DNA of 64,000 bases from Skermania sp. ID1734. GTDB taxonomy: Bacteria > Actinomycetota > Actinomycetes > Mycobacteriales > Mycobacteriaceae. Numbering within the stretch: position 1 is the stretch's first letter; every line of letters begins with the position of its first letter. The stretch is from positions 124,001-188,000 of the forward strand of contig NZ_VLIY01000003.1 in NCBI RefSeq assembly GCF_007489285.1. The letters are read 5' to 3'. Shown piece by piece: positions 53,097 through 62,343 of the stretch. A program made the translations under genes and the position numbers. The notes beneath the pieces were generated by a model. That model had not been told where the DNA came from and did not search any database. It saw only the letters and a list, made by a program, of their open reading frames with translations.

Positions 53097-53834
53097 GTGA
53101 AGGTCGAACCATCGATTCAGGCCCAACTGCTCGAGCTCGCCAAGATCGACACCGAGCTGACCCGCATCGCGCATCGGCGTAAATCACTGCCGGAACAGCA
53201 GGAAGTGGACCGGCTCGAAACGGAAAAGACGGCGCGCAAGGATGCCGCAGTAGCCGTCGAGATCGCCATGGACGACCTCGACCGCGACATCCGCAAGCTC
53301 GAGACCGAGGTCGATGGCGTCCGCAAGCGCGAGCAACGTGACCGCGCCATGCTCGCGGCCGGGACGGTGGGCGCCAAGCAGCTCACCGAGCTGCAGCACG
53401 AGCTCGACACCCTGATCCGGCGCCAGCAGGTGCTCGAGGACGAACTGCTCGAAGTGATGGAGCGCCGGGAAGCCGCCGAAGCAGACCACCAGCACGCTGG
53501 AGCTCAGCTCAGCCGCGCCGAGGATGAACTGATCGACGCCGCGCGACGGCGCGATGACGCGATGGCTGACCTGAATGTGGCCGAACAACGTTGCAATGCA
53601 GATAGATCCGCGGTTCTCGACCAGCTGCCCACCGAACTTGTCGCAGACTACGACCGTCGGCGTAGCCGCAGCGGTATCGGCGCGGCGCTGCTGCAGGCGC
53701 GGCGCTGCGGCGGTTGCCGGATCGAGCTCGACCGCGGTGCCATTGCCGAAATTGCTCATGCTGCACCGGAACTCGTCGTCCATTGCCCCGAGTGCGGCAC
53801 GATTCTAGTGCGCACCAAGGAATCCGGACTGTGA
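53097..53834 (+). CDS. Zinc-ribbon coiled-coil protein (CT398-like)
   Basis: 245 residues. A long antiparallel coiled coil (about 1-170, rich in LETEKxx, RDIRKLETEVDG and ELQHELDTLIRRQQ) is followed by a zinc ribbon with CGGCRIELD and HCPECG. Matches Rv2229c in the same place. Such proteins are thought to bind nucleic acids or membrane-traffic partners; the role is unknown. The stop overlaps the next GTG. Confidence 0.88.
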   Translation: MKVEPSIQAQLLELAKIDTELTRIAHRRKSLPEQQEVDRLETEKTARKDAAVAVEIAMDDLDRDIRKLETEVDGVRKREQRDRAMLAAGTVGAKQLTELQHELDTLIRRQQVLEDELLEVMERREAAEADHQHAGAQLSRAEDELIDAARRRDDAMADLNVAEQRCNADRSAVLDQLPTELVADYDRRRSRSGIGAALLQARRCGGCRIELDRGAIAEIAHAAPELVVHCPECGTILVRTKESGL

Positions 53835-54898
53835 CGTCTCGCGTCATAGTCGAGGCCGATGGCGGCTCACGCGGCAACCCCGGCATCGCCGGGTACGGCG
53901 CGGTGGTGTTCGACGCCGAGAGCCGGCAGGTGCTGGCCGAGCGCAGCGCCGGCATCGGCATCGCGAGCAACAACGTCGCCGAATACCGCGGGCTCATTGC
54001 GGGATTGACCGCGGCGCAGGAACTCGGCGCCTCCGACGTCGAGGTCCGGATGGATTCCAAGCTGGTGGTCGAGCAGATGTCCGGGCGCTGGAAGGTCAAG
54101 CATCCCGACATGATCGAGCTGGCCGCACAAGCGCGGAAACTCCTCGCCCAGTTCCGCTCGGTCGATTTCATCTGGGTGCCTCGCTCGGAGAACGCCTACG
54201 CCGACCGGTTGGCCAATGCGGCGATGGACGGCGCGGAACCGGCCGCAACCAGCAAGCCGCCCGGTTGGACAAATGCCACCGGCACGCCCACCCGCATGCT
54301 GCTGCTGCGCCACGGCCAGACCGAGTTGTCGGTGCAGCGTCGCTACTCGGGCCGTGGCAACCCACCGCTGACGGATATCGGACGCGGACAAGCCAAGTCG
54401 GCTGCCCAGCACCTGGCGCGTAAGGGCCACATCGCGGCCGTCGTCACCTCGCCGCTCGATCGCGCGCGAACCACCGCGGCCGCTGTCGCCGAGATGCTCG
54501 ACGTGGAGCTCTACCCTATGGAAGCGCTCACCGAGACCGACTTCGGTGCCTGGGAGGGCCTCACGTTTGCCGAAGCGGCGCAACGTGATCCGGAGCTGCA
54601 CGCGCGCTGGCTGGGCGACACCTCAGTGCGACCGCCGGGCGGCGAGAGCTTCGACGAGGTGCGGGTGCGCGTGACCGAGGCGCGGGATGCGATCGCAGGG
54701 CGGTACGGCGCCACCAATGTGGTGGTGGTCAGCCACGTGACGCCGATCAAGACGCTGCTGCAGCTGGCCCTCGACGTGGGCCCGTCGCTGCTGTACCGGT
54801 TGCACCTCGACCTCGCGTCGCTCAGTATCGCCGAGTTCTATGCCGACGGTGCGGCGGCGGTGCGGTTGGTCAACGACACGTCGTTCCTGCAGACCTGA
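53831..54898 (+). CDS. Bifunctional RNase HI / histidine (acid) phosphatase
   Basis: 355 residues. N-terminal RNase HI-like domain: VEADGGSRGNPG, NVAEYRGL and RMDSKL give the catalytic acids. C-terminal phosphoglycerate-mutase-like domain: LLLRHGQTELS (RHG), LTETDFGAWEGLT and VVVSHVTPI. M. tuberculosis Rv2228c has the same fusion, with RNase H and an alpha-ribazole-phosphatase activity that fits the nearby cobalamin genes. GTG start overlaps the previous stop. Confidence 0.93.
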   Translation: MTSRVIVEADGGSRGNPGIAGYGAVVFDAESRQVLAERSAGIGIASNNVAEYRGLIAGLTAAQELGASDVEVRMDSKLVVEQMSGRWKVKHPDMIELAAQARKLLAQFRSVDFIWVPRSENAYADRLANAAMDGAEPAATSKPPGWTNATGTPTRMLLLRHGQTELSVQRRYSGRGNPPLTDIGRGQAKSAAQHLARKGHIAAVVTSPLDRARTTAAAVAEMLDVELYPMEALTETDFGAWEGLTFAEAAQRDPELHARWLGDTSVRPPGGESFDEVRVRVTEARDAIAGRYGATNVVVVSHVTPIKTLLQLALDVGPSLLYRLHLDLASLSIAEFYADGAAAVRLVNDTSFLQT

Positions 54899-54900
54899 AC

Positions 54901-55848
54901 TCAGGCCAACGCGTCGATCCGGCCGGTCTTACGTGCTTGTGCAAGGCCGCGGCGCGCGAGGAACCCGTTGCCCAGCAACAGGATCGTCTTGTTCGGCGGG
55001 GCCGCGAAGCCGGATTGGGTATGTGGCGAATACACGGCGTCCACGCCGCTCACCTCGAGCCAGCCGGTGTTCTGTCGGGACTCGAGACCGATGAGCTTGG
55101 CCCGGTAGGCATGCGCGAGCAGGCCCGCGCGGCGACCGCCCTCGGCTGTGCCGGCCGGCACCTTCAGGTGCACGCCGTCGACCCCGAATCCGGTCACCTT
55201 GACGGGCAGCACGATCGGGTAACCGTCGGCTTGCCGGTAGGCGAGCAGGCAGTGCGGTAGCCGGATAGCCCGCTCGCCCGTCTTGACCGCGTCCACCCGC
55301 GGCCGGGTGCCATTCTTGGGTGGCTGCTGCGCGGCCGGATCCTGCTCGGGCATCGGTTCGCCGGACACCTCCGGTCGACCGTCGGCCGCCAGGTTGGGCC
55401 ATGTCGCGATCCGCGTGACCGCGACGGTGACCACTACCCGGTCGGCGTAGTAGGCGCGCAGCCAGCGGTCCCAGAACGGTCCCCGCCGCGGTGCCCCCAG
55501 GTAGGGCACGCTCATCGCACCGACGCGTTCGAGCAACTCTTGGTCGGGATGGGCCTCGAACGACGCGATGCCCTGGACCAGCACGTAGTGCTCGTTGTCC
55601 GCCGCGCCGATACCGTGTTCGCGGGCGTGGTAGGCCAACGCGATCTTGGGGTCAGCCTTGATCCGTTCGAGCTTGCGGCCGAACCCGAGTGAGGTGGTGA
55701 AACCGACGGTGCCGGCGTCCCGGTCGCGCATGCCGATGGGTGCGACCGCGGTGACTACCGCGCCACCGGCGGGAGTGACATAGCCCAGCCCGCACGTCAG
55801 GTCTCCGCGAATGACGTCATCGACGTCGTCGGACCAGGCCACAGCCAT
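54901..55848 (-). CDS. Flavin-reductase/PPOX-like split-barrel protein
   Basis: 315 residues. An N-terminal FMN-binding split-barrel domain (GLGYVTPAGGAVVTAVAP, TTSLGFGRKLERI, DPKIALAYHA) is followed by a proline-rich linker near residue 170 and a second related barrel (GYPIVLPVKVTGF). Substrate unknown; F420 or FMN could be bound. It ends 2 bp from the RNase H fusion gene and is on the opposite strand. Confidence 0.75.
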   Translation of the reverse strand: MAVAWSDDVDDVIRGDLTCGLGYVTPAGGAVVTAVAPIGMRDRDAGTVGFTTSLGFGRKLERIKADPKIALAYHAREHGIGAADNEHYVLVQGIASFEAHPDQELLERVGAMSVPYLGAPRRGPFWDRWLRAYYADRVVVTVAVTRIATWPNLAADGRPEVSGEPMPEQDPAAQQPPKNGTRPRVDAVKTGERAIRLPHCLLAYRQADGYPIVLPVKVTGFGVDGVHLKVPAGTAEGGRRAGLLAHAYRAKLIGLESRQNTGWLEVSGVDAVYSPHTQSGFAAPPNKTILLLGNGFLARRGLAQARKTGRIDALA

Positions 55849-55859
55849 AACGGGGGAGC

Positions 55860-56312
55860 CTACCGGCTACCGGTCGCCTTCACCAGGGAGGCGGTGATGG
55901 TCTGCACGGGCTCCCCCGCGACGTCGGTGATCTCGGCGCGCACAACGATGGTGGCGCTCGGGCCCACCTCCCGGTAGGCGTCGAAGTACACGTCGCAATA
56001 CAGCCGGTCGCCGACCTGCAGCGGCCGGTGGTAGACGAACCGCTGTTCGGTATGCAGGATGCGCTCGAAGTCCACCTTGATGCGTTGGGCTACAAAGAAT
56101 TCGACCACCGCAAGCATCCCGAAGCTGGAGGTGAAGGTGAGCGGGGCGACCAGGGGTTCACGGTGATGGGCGGGGTGGGCGTCCTGGACGGCGCGTGCGT
56201 ACTCGCGGATCTTTTCCCGACCCACCTCGTAGTAGTCGCTGTAGCGGTGGTGGCTACCGATCAGGTAGTCGCCGAGTTCGCGCAGCGGCGCGGCGCCTTC
56301 TTCTGCAGTCAC
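55860..56312 (-). CDS. HadA-like FAS1-type (3R)-hydroxyacyl-ACP dehydratase subunit
   Basis: 150-residue MaoC-type single hotdog protein. GSHHRYSDYYEVGREKIREYARAVQ closely follows the start of HadA (Rv0635); RPLQVGDRLYCDVYFD is also shared. HadA lacks the catalytic residues and needs HadB; no hadB is nearby, so this copy may bind acyl chains or pair with a subunit encoded elsewhere. GTG start overlaps the upstream DUF1697 stop (GTGA). Confidence 0.85.
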   Translation of the reverse strand: MTAEEGAAPLRELGDYLIGSHHRYSDYYEVGREKIREYARAVQDAHPAHHREPLVAPLTFTSSFGMLAVVEFFVAQRIKVDFERILHTEQRFVYHRPLQVGDRLYCDVYFDAYREVGPSATIVVRAEITDVAGEPVQTITASLVKATGSR

Positions 56313-56872
56313 GCAACCACTTTCTGCACCGTGCGGACGTTTCGCGTGGTCGTGGTGGACTTGTATTTCTTCTTGCTGCTGGCCTTGCCGAACACGCTGT
56401 CGAGGGTGTGTCCGCGCTGCACCTCCCAGTACAGCACGCCGCGGCCCAACTGTATCCGCTCACGATCCGGATCGAGTTGTGGTGCCAGCTCATTCAGTTC
56501 GTCGAGCACTGCGGTGTCGGAGGCGAACATGATGTAGGGCTGCCAGTCGGCGCGCTCGGGATCGAACGGGTATGCGGCGAGGATCTCGCGCACTTCGTCG
56601 ACCGGCAGCAACACTATCCACGCGTCGTAATCGAAGGCGGTGCGCAGCGCGGATTCGATCGTGCGCTTCAGCGCTGCAGCGTCCGTGCTGGTCGATTCAA
56701 ACACGACGTTGCCGGACGCGAGAACGGTGCGGACCTCGCGCAAACCCAACTCTTCGAACACCTTTCGCAGATCGGCTGACTTGATGGTGATGCCGCCGAC
56801 GTTGACGCCGCGCAAGAACGCGGCATAACGGTTCCCGTCCGCCCCGGAAGTGCGATTTGCTTTGGCTGCCAT
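56309..56872 (-). CDS. DUF1697 family protein
   Basis: 187 residues beginning RYAAFLRGVNVGGITIKSADL, diagnostic for DUF1697; GNVVFES and LGRGVLYWEVQRG are further landmarks. The fold is ferredoxin-like and the function is unknown. It is divergent from rnpB and translationally coupled to the HadA-like gene. Confidence 0.88.
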   Translation of the reverse strand: MAAKANRTSGADGNRYAAFLRGVNVGGITIKSADLRKVFEELGLREVRTVLASGNVVFESTSTDAAALKRTIESALRTAFDYDAWIVLLPVDEVREILAAYPFDPERADWQPYIMFASDTAVLDELNELAPQLDPDRERIQLGRGVLYWEVQRGHTLDSVFGKASSKKKYKSTTTTRNVRTVQKVVA

Positions 56873-56901
56873 GCTGATACACCTTAGGCCAGGATGACGG
56901 G

Positions 56902-56907
56902 TACCCT
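56902..56907 (+). promoter_or_regulatory. -10 element of rnpB
   Basis: TACCCT fits TANNNT and lies 6 nt before the inferred 5' end of RNase P RNA at 56914. No clear -35 hexamer was recognised. Confidence 0.55.
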
Positions 56908-56913
56908 AAGCGT

Positions 56914-57333
<420 letters not shown>

Positions 57334-57483
57334 CCGCTTTCGCCGGTTATTCGCTGGCACGCAAGCCGGTTGCGTGCTGACCGGTGACACAGGTCATACT
57401 GTGTGGCGAAGCGGTCACTGACCACATTCGCGGTCATTGGCCAAAGTCACAAAGTCAGTCGTCACAACTTAGGGGAATTCGCA

Positions 57484-57819
57484 ATGCGGCTTGTTCGTAC
57501 GCTCGCAACCGGGATGCTGGCCATGGGTGCAATCGCCGGCATCAGTGTCGTGGGCGCCGGTTCGGCATCGGCCTTGGGCATCACTCCGCTGCCGGGCGGA
57601 GTCGAGGTTGACCTGAACCACGCCGAAACAGTGTGGGCGCACGACAACCACGTCGGCATTGCGATGGCGCGGCTGCCGCACCCGTCGGCCGAGTCCTTCG
57701 GGCAGACCTTCGAGTCTGCGGTCGCGCTTTCTTCGCAGTACCCGGCCGGACGGGTGAGCTTCACCGCGTACGGCCCGCTCGACGACCTGAGCGGCACCAT
57801 GGTCGCGTTCAAGGAATAA
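57484..57819 (+). CDS. Small secreted protein
   Basis: 111 residues. A classic Sec signal peptide (MRLVRTLATGMLAMGAIAGI, ending ASA at about 30) is followed by a short domain with HAETVWAHDNHVGIAMARLP and YGPLDDLSGTMVAFKE. No cysteine, no known domain. ATG 57484 has AGGGGA 7 nt upstream; a longer GTG frame from 57403 adds sequence unlike a signal peptide. Resembles small exported proteins of Nocardiaceae, but I cannot name a family. Confidence 0.7.
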   Translation: MRLVRTLATGMLAMGAIAGISVVGAGSASALGITPLPGGVEVDLNHAETVWAHDNHVGIAMARLPHPSAESFGQTFESAVALSSQYPAGRVSFTAYGPLDDLSGTMVAFKE

Positions 57820-57826
57820 CGCTCGC

Positions 57827-59239
57827 GTGGCCGTTCGACGCATCGTCGCGCCGGCGCTCGACTTCGCCCCTGTCCGTAGCGAATTCGATCTGCCGGCCGA
57901 CTTTCCCGCCGCTGCGCTCGCCGAGGCGCGCGCAACGAGCGACCGAAACAGCGCCGAACGGGCAGACCGCACAGACATCCCGTTCGTGACCATCGACCCG
58001 CCGGGATCGATGGACCTCGATCAGGCCATGCATCTCGAACGGCGCGACGACGGATTCGTCGTGCGCTACGCCATCGCGGACGTGGCATCGGTGGTGGTGC
58101 CGGGTGGCGCACTCGATGTCGAGACGCACCGGCGCGGGCAGACGCTGTATTTGCCGGACGGGTCGGTGCCGTTGCATCCGCGGGAACTGTCCGAAGGCAG
58201 CGCGAGCTTGCTGCCGGAACAAGTCCGCCCCGCCGTGCTGTGGACGATAGATCTGGATGCGGCGGGGCAGGTGACGAATTTTGCGGTAGAGCGGGCGCTG
58301 GTTCGTTCGGTGCAGCGCTTCGACTACGCCGAAGTCCAGGCTGCTGCCGAGGCGAGCACGCTGCACCCGTCGATCGCGGCGCTACCCGAGGTGGGTCGGC
58401 TGCGCCAGCGGTTGGCCATCGAGCGCGGTGCCATCGAACTGGGGTTGCCCGAACAGGACGTGGTGCCCGACGGCAGCGCGCGGTGGCGGCTCGTGCTGTC
58501 GCCGCGCACCCCGGCCGATGCGTGGAATGCGCAGATATCGCTGCTGACCGGAATGTGCGCGGCACAGTTGATGATTCGCGCCCGAATCGGGCTGCTGCGC
58601 ACCTTGCCGTCACCCGATCCGCAGGCCATCGATGAGCTGCGCAAGACCGCGCAGGCGCTCGGCGTCACCTGGCCCGCGACGATGTCGGTCGGGGAGATGC
58701 TCGCCGGCCTCGACCCGACGGCCACCACCACGCTCGCGCTGATGTCGCAGGCCACCACCCTGCTGCGCGGGGCCGACTACGTTGCCTTCGACCACTCGGT
58801 GCCCGACCACGTCGAGCACGCCGGCATTGCTGCGCCGTACGCCCACGTGACCGCACCGCTGCGGCGGTTGGCGGATCGCTACGCCACCGAGGTGTGCTTG
58901 GCAGTCGACGCCGACAAGGCGGTGCCGGACTGGGTGCGCTCGGGACTTGCCGGGCTGCCCGAGACGATGCGTGGCTCCGATGCACTGGCGGCAAAGGTCG
59001 AACGCGCGTGCATCGACCGGACCGAGGCGTACGTGCTCGCCGACCGGGTAGGGGAGTCGTTCAGCGCTACCGGCGTCCGTCCGGCAAACGGTAAGCGTGA
59101 CGCGGAAATATTCGTCGCCGCACCGCCCGTGTTCGCCAAGTGCAGTGGTCACCCGCCCGAGGGCACGAAGATCATCGTCAAGCTCACCCGCGCCGATACA
59201 GCTACGCGCACAGTCGAGTTCGACTACTCAGGGCACTAG
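57827..59239 (+). CDS. RNB-domain (RNase II/R-like) exoribonuclease
   Basis: 470-residue RNB protein without recognisable N-terminal cold-shock or C-terminal S1 domains beyond a short tail. The active-site region reads FVTIDPPGSMDLDQAMHL: three of the four usual Asp are present, but the fourth (DD in RNase II) is Gln. AIADVASVV and YAHVTAPLRRLADRYATE are other RNB landmarks. It shares CTAG with the convergent CHAD stop codon. Confidence 0.88.
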   Translation: MAVRRIVAPALDFAPVRSEFDLPADFPAAALAEARATSDRNSAERADRTDIPFVTIDPPGSMDLDQAMHLERRDDGFVVRYAIADVASVVVPGGALDVETHRRGQTLYLPDGSVPLHPRELSEGSASLLPEQVRPAVLWTIDLDAAGQVTNFAVERALVRSVQRFDYAEVQAAAEASTLHPSIAALPEVGRLRQRLAIERGAIELGLPEQDVVPDGSARWRLVLSPRTPADAWNAQISLLTGMCAAQLMIRARIGLLRTLPSPDPQAIDELRKTAQALGVTWPATMSVGEMLAGLDPTATTTLALMSQATTLLRGADYVAFDHSVPDHVEHAGIAAPYAHVTAPLRRLADRYATEVCLAVDADKAVPDWVRSGLAGLPETMRGSDALAAKVERACIDRTEAYVLADRVGESFSATGVRPANGKRDAEIFVAAPPVFAKCSGHPPEGTKIIVKLTRADTATRTVEFDYSGH

Positions 59240-60114
59240 TCACCCAACGCGGCACAGGCGAGCGTGAGCACCTCCAGCGCACGCGGATAGTCGGCGATAA
59301 TGCGGTGCGCCTGCTGGCGTTCGGCCATGTAAGCCACTCCGTAGCTGAACAGGTCGTCACCGGCGGCTCGTGCCGCCTGCGCCTCGCGCAGAATGAGCTC
59401 CTGGGACTCGGCCGCGTCACGGTGATCGCCGAGAACCGATTGCAGCGACTTTGCGTCCCCGGCGACGCGCTCGGCAGGCTCGCCCAGCACCGGGCTGGCG
59501 GCCTCGGCCGCGTACCGCAATCGCTTCGCCGCCTTGCGCACCGCGTGTAGGGCGTCGAGGCGATTCTGCGGCGTGGACGCGAATTCCGCGCGGACGCGGT
59601 CGCGCAAGTGGCGGTAGTCCTTGCGCAGTGCCGTCGCCATCACCTCGGCCGCTGGCTGATCGGCCCTTGCCGAAACAGGCGGCCGTTCGATGAAATCGGT
59701 GAGTGCCGAGCGCAGTTCCCGGTACCTGGTGCCGTTGAGGGTATCGACGACGACGGTGTGTGCCGCTGTGTAATGCGCGCGCTGCGCCCGCGGCAAACGA
59801 TCGGTGATGTCACCGAAGATGAGATCCGATCCGATCGCCGCCAGCAGCGTCTCGAGCCGCTCGGCCATCACCTCGGCGTCGCGCGCCTCGCCGAGAATTC
59901 CAGCGAGCCAGCGAAGCTCGGATCGAAGCTCCTGGACCTGGGCCTTGTCGAAGACGCTGCGGTAGGACCGCAGCACGCTGCGCAGGCGACGGGTGGCCAC
60001 CCGCATCTGGTGGACGGAATCGGGTTCGTCCTGGCGGACAGCCGGTTCGGCGCCGAGCAGACGCTCGACGTCGCTTGCGACCGCGGCTGTTGCGGCTGAG
60101 CCGGCGGTGGTCAC
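59236..60114 (-). CDS. CHAD-domain protein
   Basis: 292 residues. VHQMRVATRRLRSVLRSYR begins the helical CHAD domain, with a second copy at LHAVRKAAKRLRYAAEAA; the conserved His and Arg bind polyphosphate. It lacks the CYTH domain that precedes CHAD in Rv2226. Polyphosphate binding would connect with ppk in this window, though the genes are far apart. GTG at 60112-60114 overlaps the pip stop. Confidence 0.85.
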   Translation of the reverse strand: MTTAGSAATAAVASDVERLLGAEPAVRQDEPDSVHQMRVATRRLRSVLRSYRSVFDKAQVQELRSELRWLAGILGEARDAEVMAERLETLLAAIGSDLIFGDITDRLPRAQRAHYTAAHTVVVDTLNGTRYRELRSALTDFIERPPVSARADQPAAEVMATALRKDYRHLRDRVRAEFASTPQNRLDALHAVRKAAKRLRYAAEAASPVLGEPAERVAGDAKSLQSVLGDHRDAAESQELILREAQAARAAGDDLFSYGVAYMAERQQAHRIIADYPRALEVLTLACAALGD

Positions 60115-61079
60115 GACCGGAACCGATCCGTCGCCTCGATCAGCGCGTGCGTCGTACCCGGCTCGGCCGCGGCGTGTCCCGCGTTGTCCACGATGACCAA
60201 TGTCGACGCAGGCCACGCCTGATGCAGCTCCCACGCGCTCGTTGCCGGGCAGACGATGTCGTAGCGGCCCTGCACGATGACGCCCGGAATATCCTGCATG
60301 GCACCAATATTGGTGAGCAGCTGACCTTCGTCGAGAAACCCGCCATGGGTGAAGTAGTGGTTCTCGATCCGGGCGAACGCCCGCGCGAATCGTGGCTCGG
60401 CGCTTTCGGCCACCCGATCCGGCTGGGGCAGCAAGGTACTGGTCGCGCCTTCCCAGGTGGACCAGGCGATCGCCGCCCTCGTCGCCGCCTCTTCGTCCGA
60501 CGAAAACAGGAGGCGGTGGTATGCGGCCACCAGGTCGCCGTCGCGCTCCGATTCCGGCACCGGAGCGAGGAAGCGCTGCCAGTTCTCCGGGAAGATGTTG
60601 CCGGCCGCACCGTTGTAGTACCAGTCGATTTCGGAGCGACGCAGCAAAAATATGCCGCGCAGCACCAGCTCCGTCACCCGTTCTGGATGCCGCTGAGCGT
60701 AGGCGAGGGCCAGTGTCGATCCCCACGAGCCGCCGAACACCAGCCAGCGCTCGATATCGAGATGCGTGCGCAGCGCTTCGATGTCGGCAATCAGGTGGTC
60801 GGTGGTGTTGGTGTCCAGGCTGGCGCCGTCGGCGACGTGTGGTCTCGACTGACCGCATCCGCGCTGATCGAACAGGACGATTCGGTAGGCGGCCGGATCG
60901 AAGAAGCGGCGCTGATCACCGGTGGTACCGCCGCCTGGGCCACCGTGCACGAACAGCGCGGGTTTGCCGTCCGGGTTTCCGCTTGTCTCCCAGTAGATCT
61001 CCTGGCCGTCCCCGACATCGAGCCAGCCGTGCGCGTACGGGTCGATGTCGGGATAAAGCTCGCGTAGTTCGGTTATCAC
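60111..61079 (-). CDS. pip: Proline iminopeptidase
   Basis: 322-residue alpha/beta hydrolase releasing N-terminal proline. ELYPDIDPYAHGWLDVGDGQ, ALFVHGGPGGG, FDQRGCGQSRPH, the nucleophile GGSWGSTLALAY and the tail His in NAGHAAAEPG are all typical. GTG at 61077-61079 overlaps the stop of the lipoprotein gene, and its own stop overlaps the CHAD start, so three genes are coupled. Confidence 0.93.
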   Translation of the reverse strand: MITELRELYPDIDPYAHGWLDVGDGQEIYWETSGNPDGKPALFVHGGPGGGTTGDQRRFFDPAAYRIVLFDQRGCGQSRPHVADGASLDTNTTDHLIADIEALRTHLDIERWLVFGGSWGSTLALAYAQRHPERVTELVLRGIFLLRRSEIDWYYNGAAGNIFPENWQRFLAPVPESERDGDLVAAYHRLLFSSDEEAATRAAIAWSTWEGATSTLLPQPDRVAESAEPRFARAFARIENHYFTHGGFLDEGQLLTNIGAMQDIPGVIVQGRYDIVCPATSAWELHQAWPASTLVIVDNAGHAAAEPGTTHALIEATDRFRS

Positions 61080-61504
61080 AGGCCGACCAACGCCGTTGCC
61101 AGGTCGGGAATCTGCAACTCTTCCATGGCTTTTGCCCGGATGTCGGGACATGTCGCGACGGTCGCCGCGTCGACAAGGGTGCGGTCGCGAAGCACGTCGA
61201 GGTTGACCGCGCCGTTGTGCGCGGCCCACGTCTGCACGACGATGTTCAGACCCGGCTTTCCGAGGGTCGGTCCCTGCACCCGCCAGTTCGACAGCTCCGC
61301 CGAGATCGAGGTGCACAGATTCTGCGCCGCGGCCTCGGTCATGTTGGGCGGCAGCGCGGCGGCCGCGGTGGTGGTCGGCAGTGCCGGCGGCGGGGTGGTG
61401 GTCACCGAACCGCTGTCGGCGGTGTTGGTGGTGTTCATGCTGCAGCCGGCGGCTACCGCGGTAACGGCAAGTGCGGCAAGCAGAACCAATGGGCGCTTCG
61501 GCAT
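61076..61504 (-). CDS. Small lipoprotein with Thr/Pro-rich linker
   Basis: 142 residues. Signal peptide and lipobox (VTAVAAGC) give acylation at about Cys21. A TTTPPPALPTTTAAAALPP linker leads to a folded domain with two Cys (NLCTSIS and ATCPDIRAK). ATG at 61502-61504 fits the signal peptide. The function is unknown; translational coupling to pip is notable because pip is cytosolic. Confidence 0.8.
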   Translation of the reverse strand: MPKRPLVLLAALAVTAVAAGCSMNTTNTADSGSVTTTPPPALPTTTAAAALPPNMTEAAAQNLCTSISAELSNWRVQGPTLGKPGLNIVVQTWAAHNGAVNLDVLRDRTLVDAATVATCPDIRAKAMEELQIPDLATALVGL

Positions 61505-61523
61505 TCCTCGCCTGACCTCGTTT

Positions 61524-62339
61524 CTAGCCGGGATGCGGTTGGAGGGCGCCACGTAAGGCGTCGAGCAGCATCGTGACGGCCTGCGCGCGCAACTCCATCG
61601 TGGGGTCCACGGTAATCCACGGCACCAGCCCGATCAGTGGAGCCAGCCTGCGCGCCGCGTCGATTTCGACCGGATCGACCGGGGTAGTGTTGCTCCATGC
61701 GTCGAGGAATGCTCGGCGCCAACTGCCGCCGTGCATCCGCACCGACAGGAACGGGTGGGTCAGGGCGGCATCACCCCAGTCGAACAGCGCGCCGTTGGCA
61801 AAGACGTTGCGGGCGTGAAGATCGTTGTGCTCGACGGTGATCCGGCCCGTCGCGGTCAAGATCTGCGCGTAATGCTCGATCGCGGCCGCGAGGCCGGGCG
61901 CGGCTGCCTCGTAGTGCGCGTAGATGTCGAGCAAGCGATCCGGCGGGAGGAACGGGGTACCGGTAGCCCGCAGCTCGTCCAGATGCGCCGCGCTGGTTTG
62001 TTGCAGGTGCACGTACCGCCGCACGACGTCGGTCCATTGTTCATCGGTGCCGGTGAAGGTTTCGCCGCCGTCGCTGCTGAGCAGCCAGCCGCGATCGGAA
62101 TCTACGGCGATTGGGGCGTGAACGGTGCCGGGTTGCAGGCGGGCGAGTGTCGCGATGAGCGGTCCCTCATGAGCGAACGCGCGGGCGTTGGCCTTGGCCC
62201 ACAGGCAACCGGCCGAGGTCGGCAGCCGGATCAGCAGCGACCACGGCCGGCGCCGGGTCTCGTCGGGGTCGCCGACGATGTCTATACCGCGCGCGGCGAG
62301 CACGTCGTGTGCCCAGTCGAGCAGCGGTGCAGCCTGCAC
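61524..62339 (-). CDS. Aminoglycoside-phosphotransferase-like kinase
   Basis: 271 residues of the APH/choline-kinase fold. The catalytic loop is VEHNDLHARNVF (H-x-D-x4-N) and the metal-binding motif ALFDWGDA replaces DFG. Homologues phosphorylate small hydroxyl compounds; there is no evidence for drug resistance. GTG at 62337-62339, 4 bp after the panB stop, is preferred over a start inside panB. Confidence 0.82.
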   Translation of the reverse strand: MQAAPLLDWAHDVLAARGIDIVGDPDETRRRPWSLLIRLPTSAGCLWAKANARAFAHEGPLIATLARLQPGTVHAPIAVDSDRGWLLSSDGGETFTGTDEQWTDVVRRYVHLQQTSAAHLDELRATGTPFLPPDRLLDIYAHYEAAAPGLAAAIEHYAQILTATGRITVEHNDLHARNVFANGALFDWGDAALTHPFLSVRMHGGSWRRAFLDAWSNTTPVDPVEIDAARRLAPLIGLVPWITVDPTMELRAQAVTMLLDALRGALQPHPG

Positions 62340-62343
62340 GAGG

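Noticed and set aside
56883-56910. CTTAGG...CCTAAG inverted repeat before rnpB
   Set aside because: Short (6 bp) and overlapping the -10 element; no known regulator of rnpB is expected, so probably chance.
57334-57483. Possible small gene or tRNA between rnpB and the secreted protein
   Set aside because: No tRNA arms or T-loop sequence and no coding frame with a ribosome-binding site; only the leader of the downstream gene.
61524-62339. Antibiotic-resistance aminoglycoside kinase
   Set aside because: Only the general APH fold is visible; the housekeeping context (panB, pip) and lack of resistance-type motifs argue against a resistance call.
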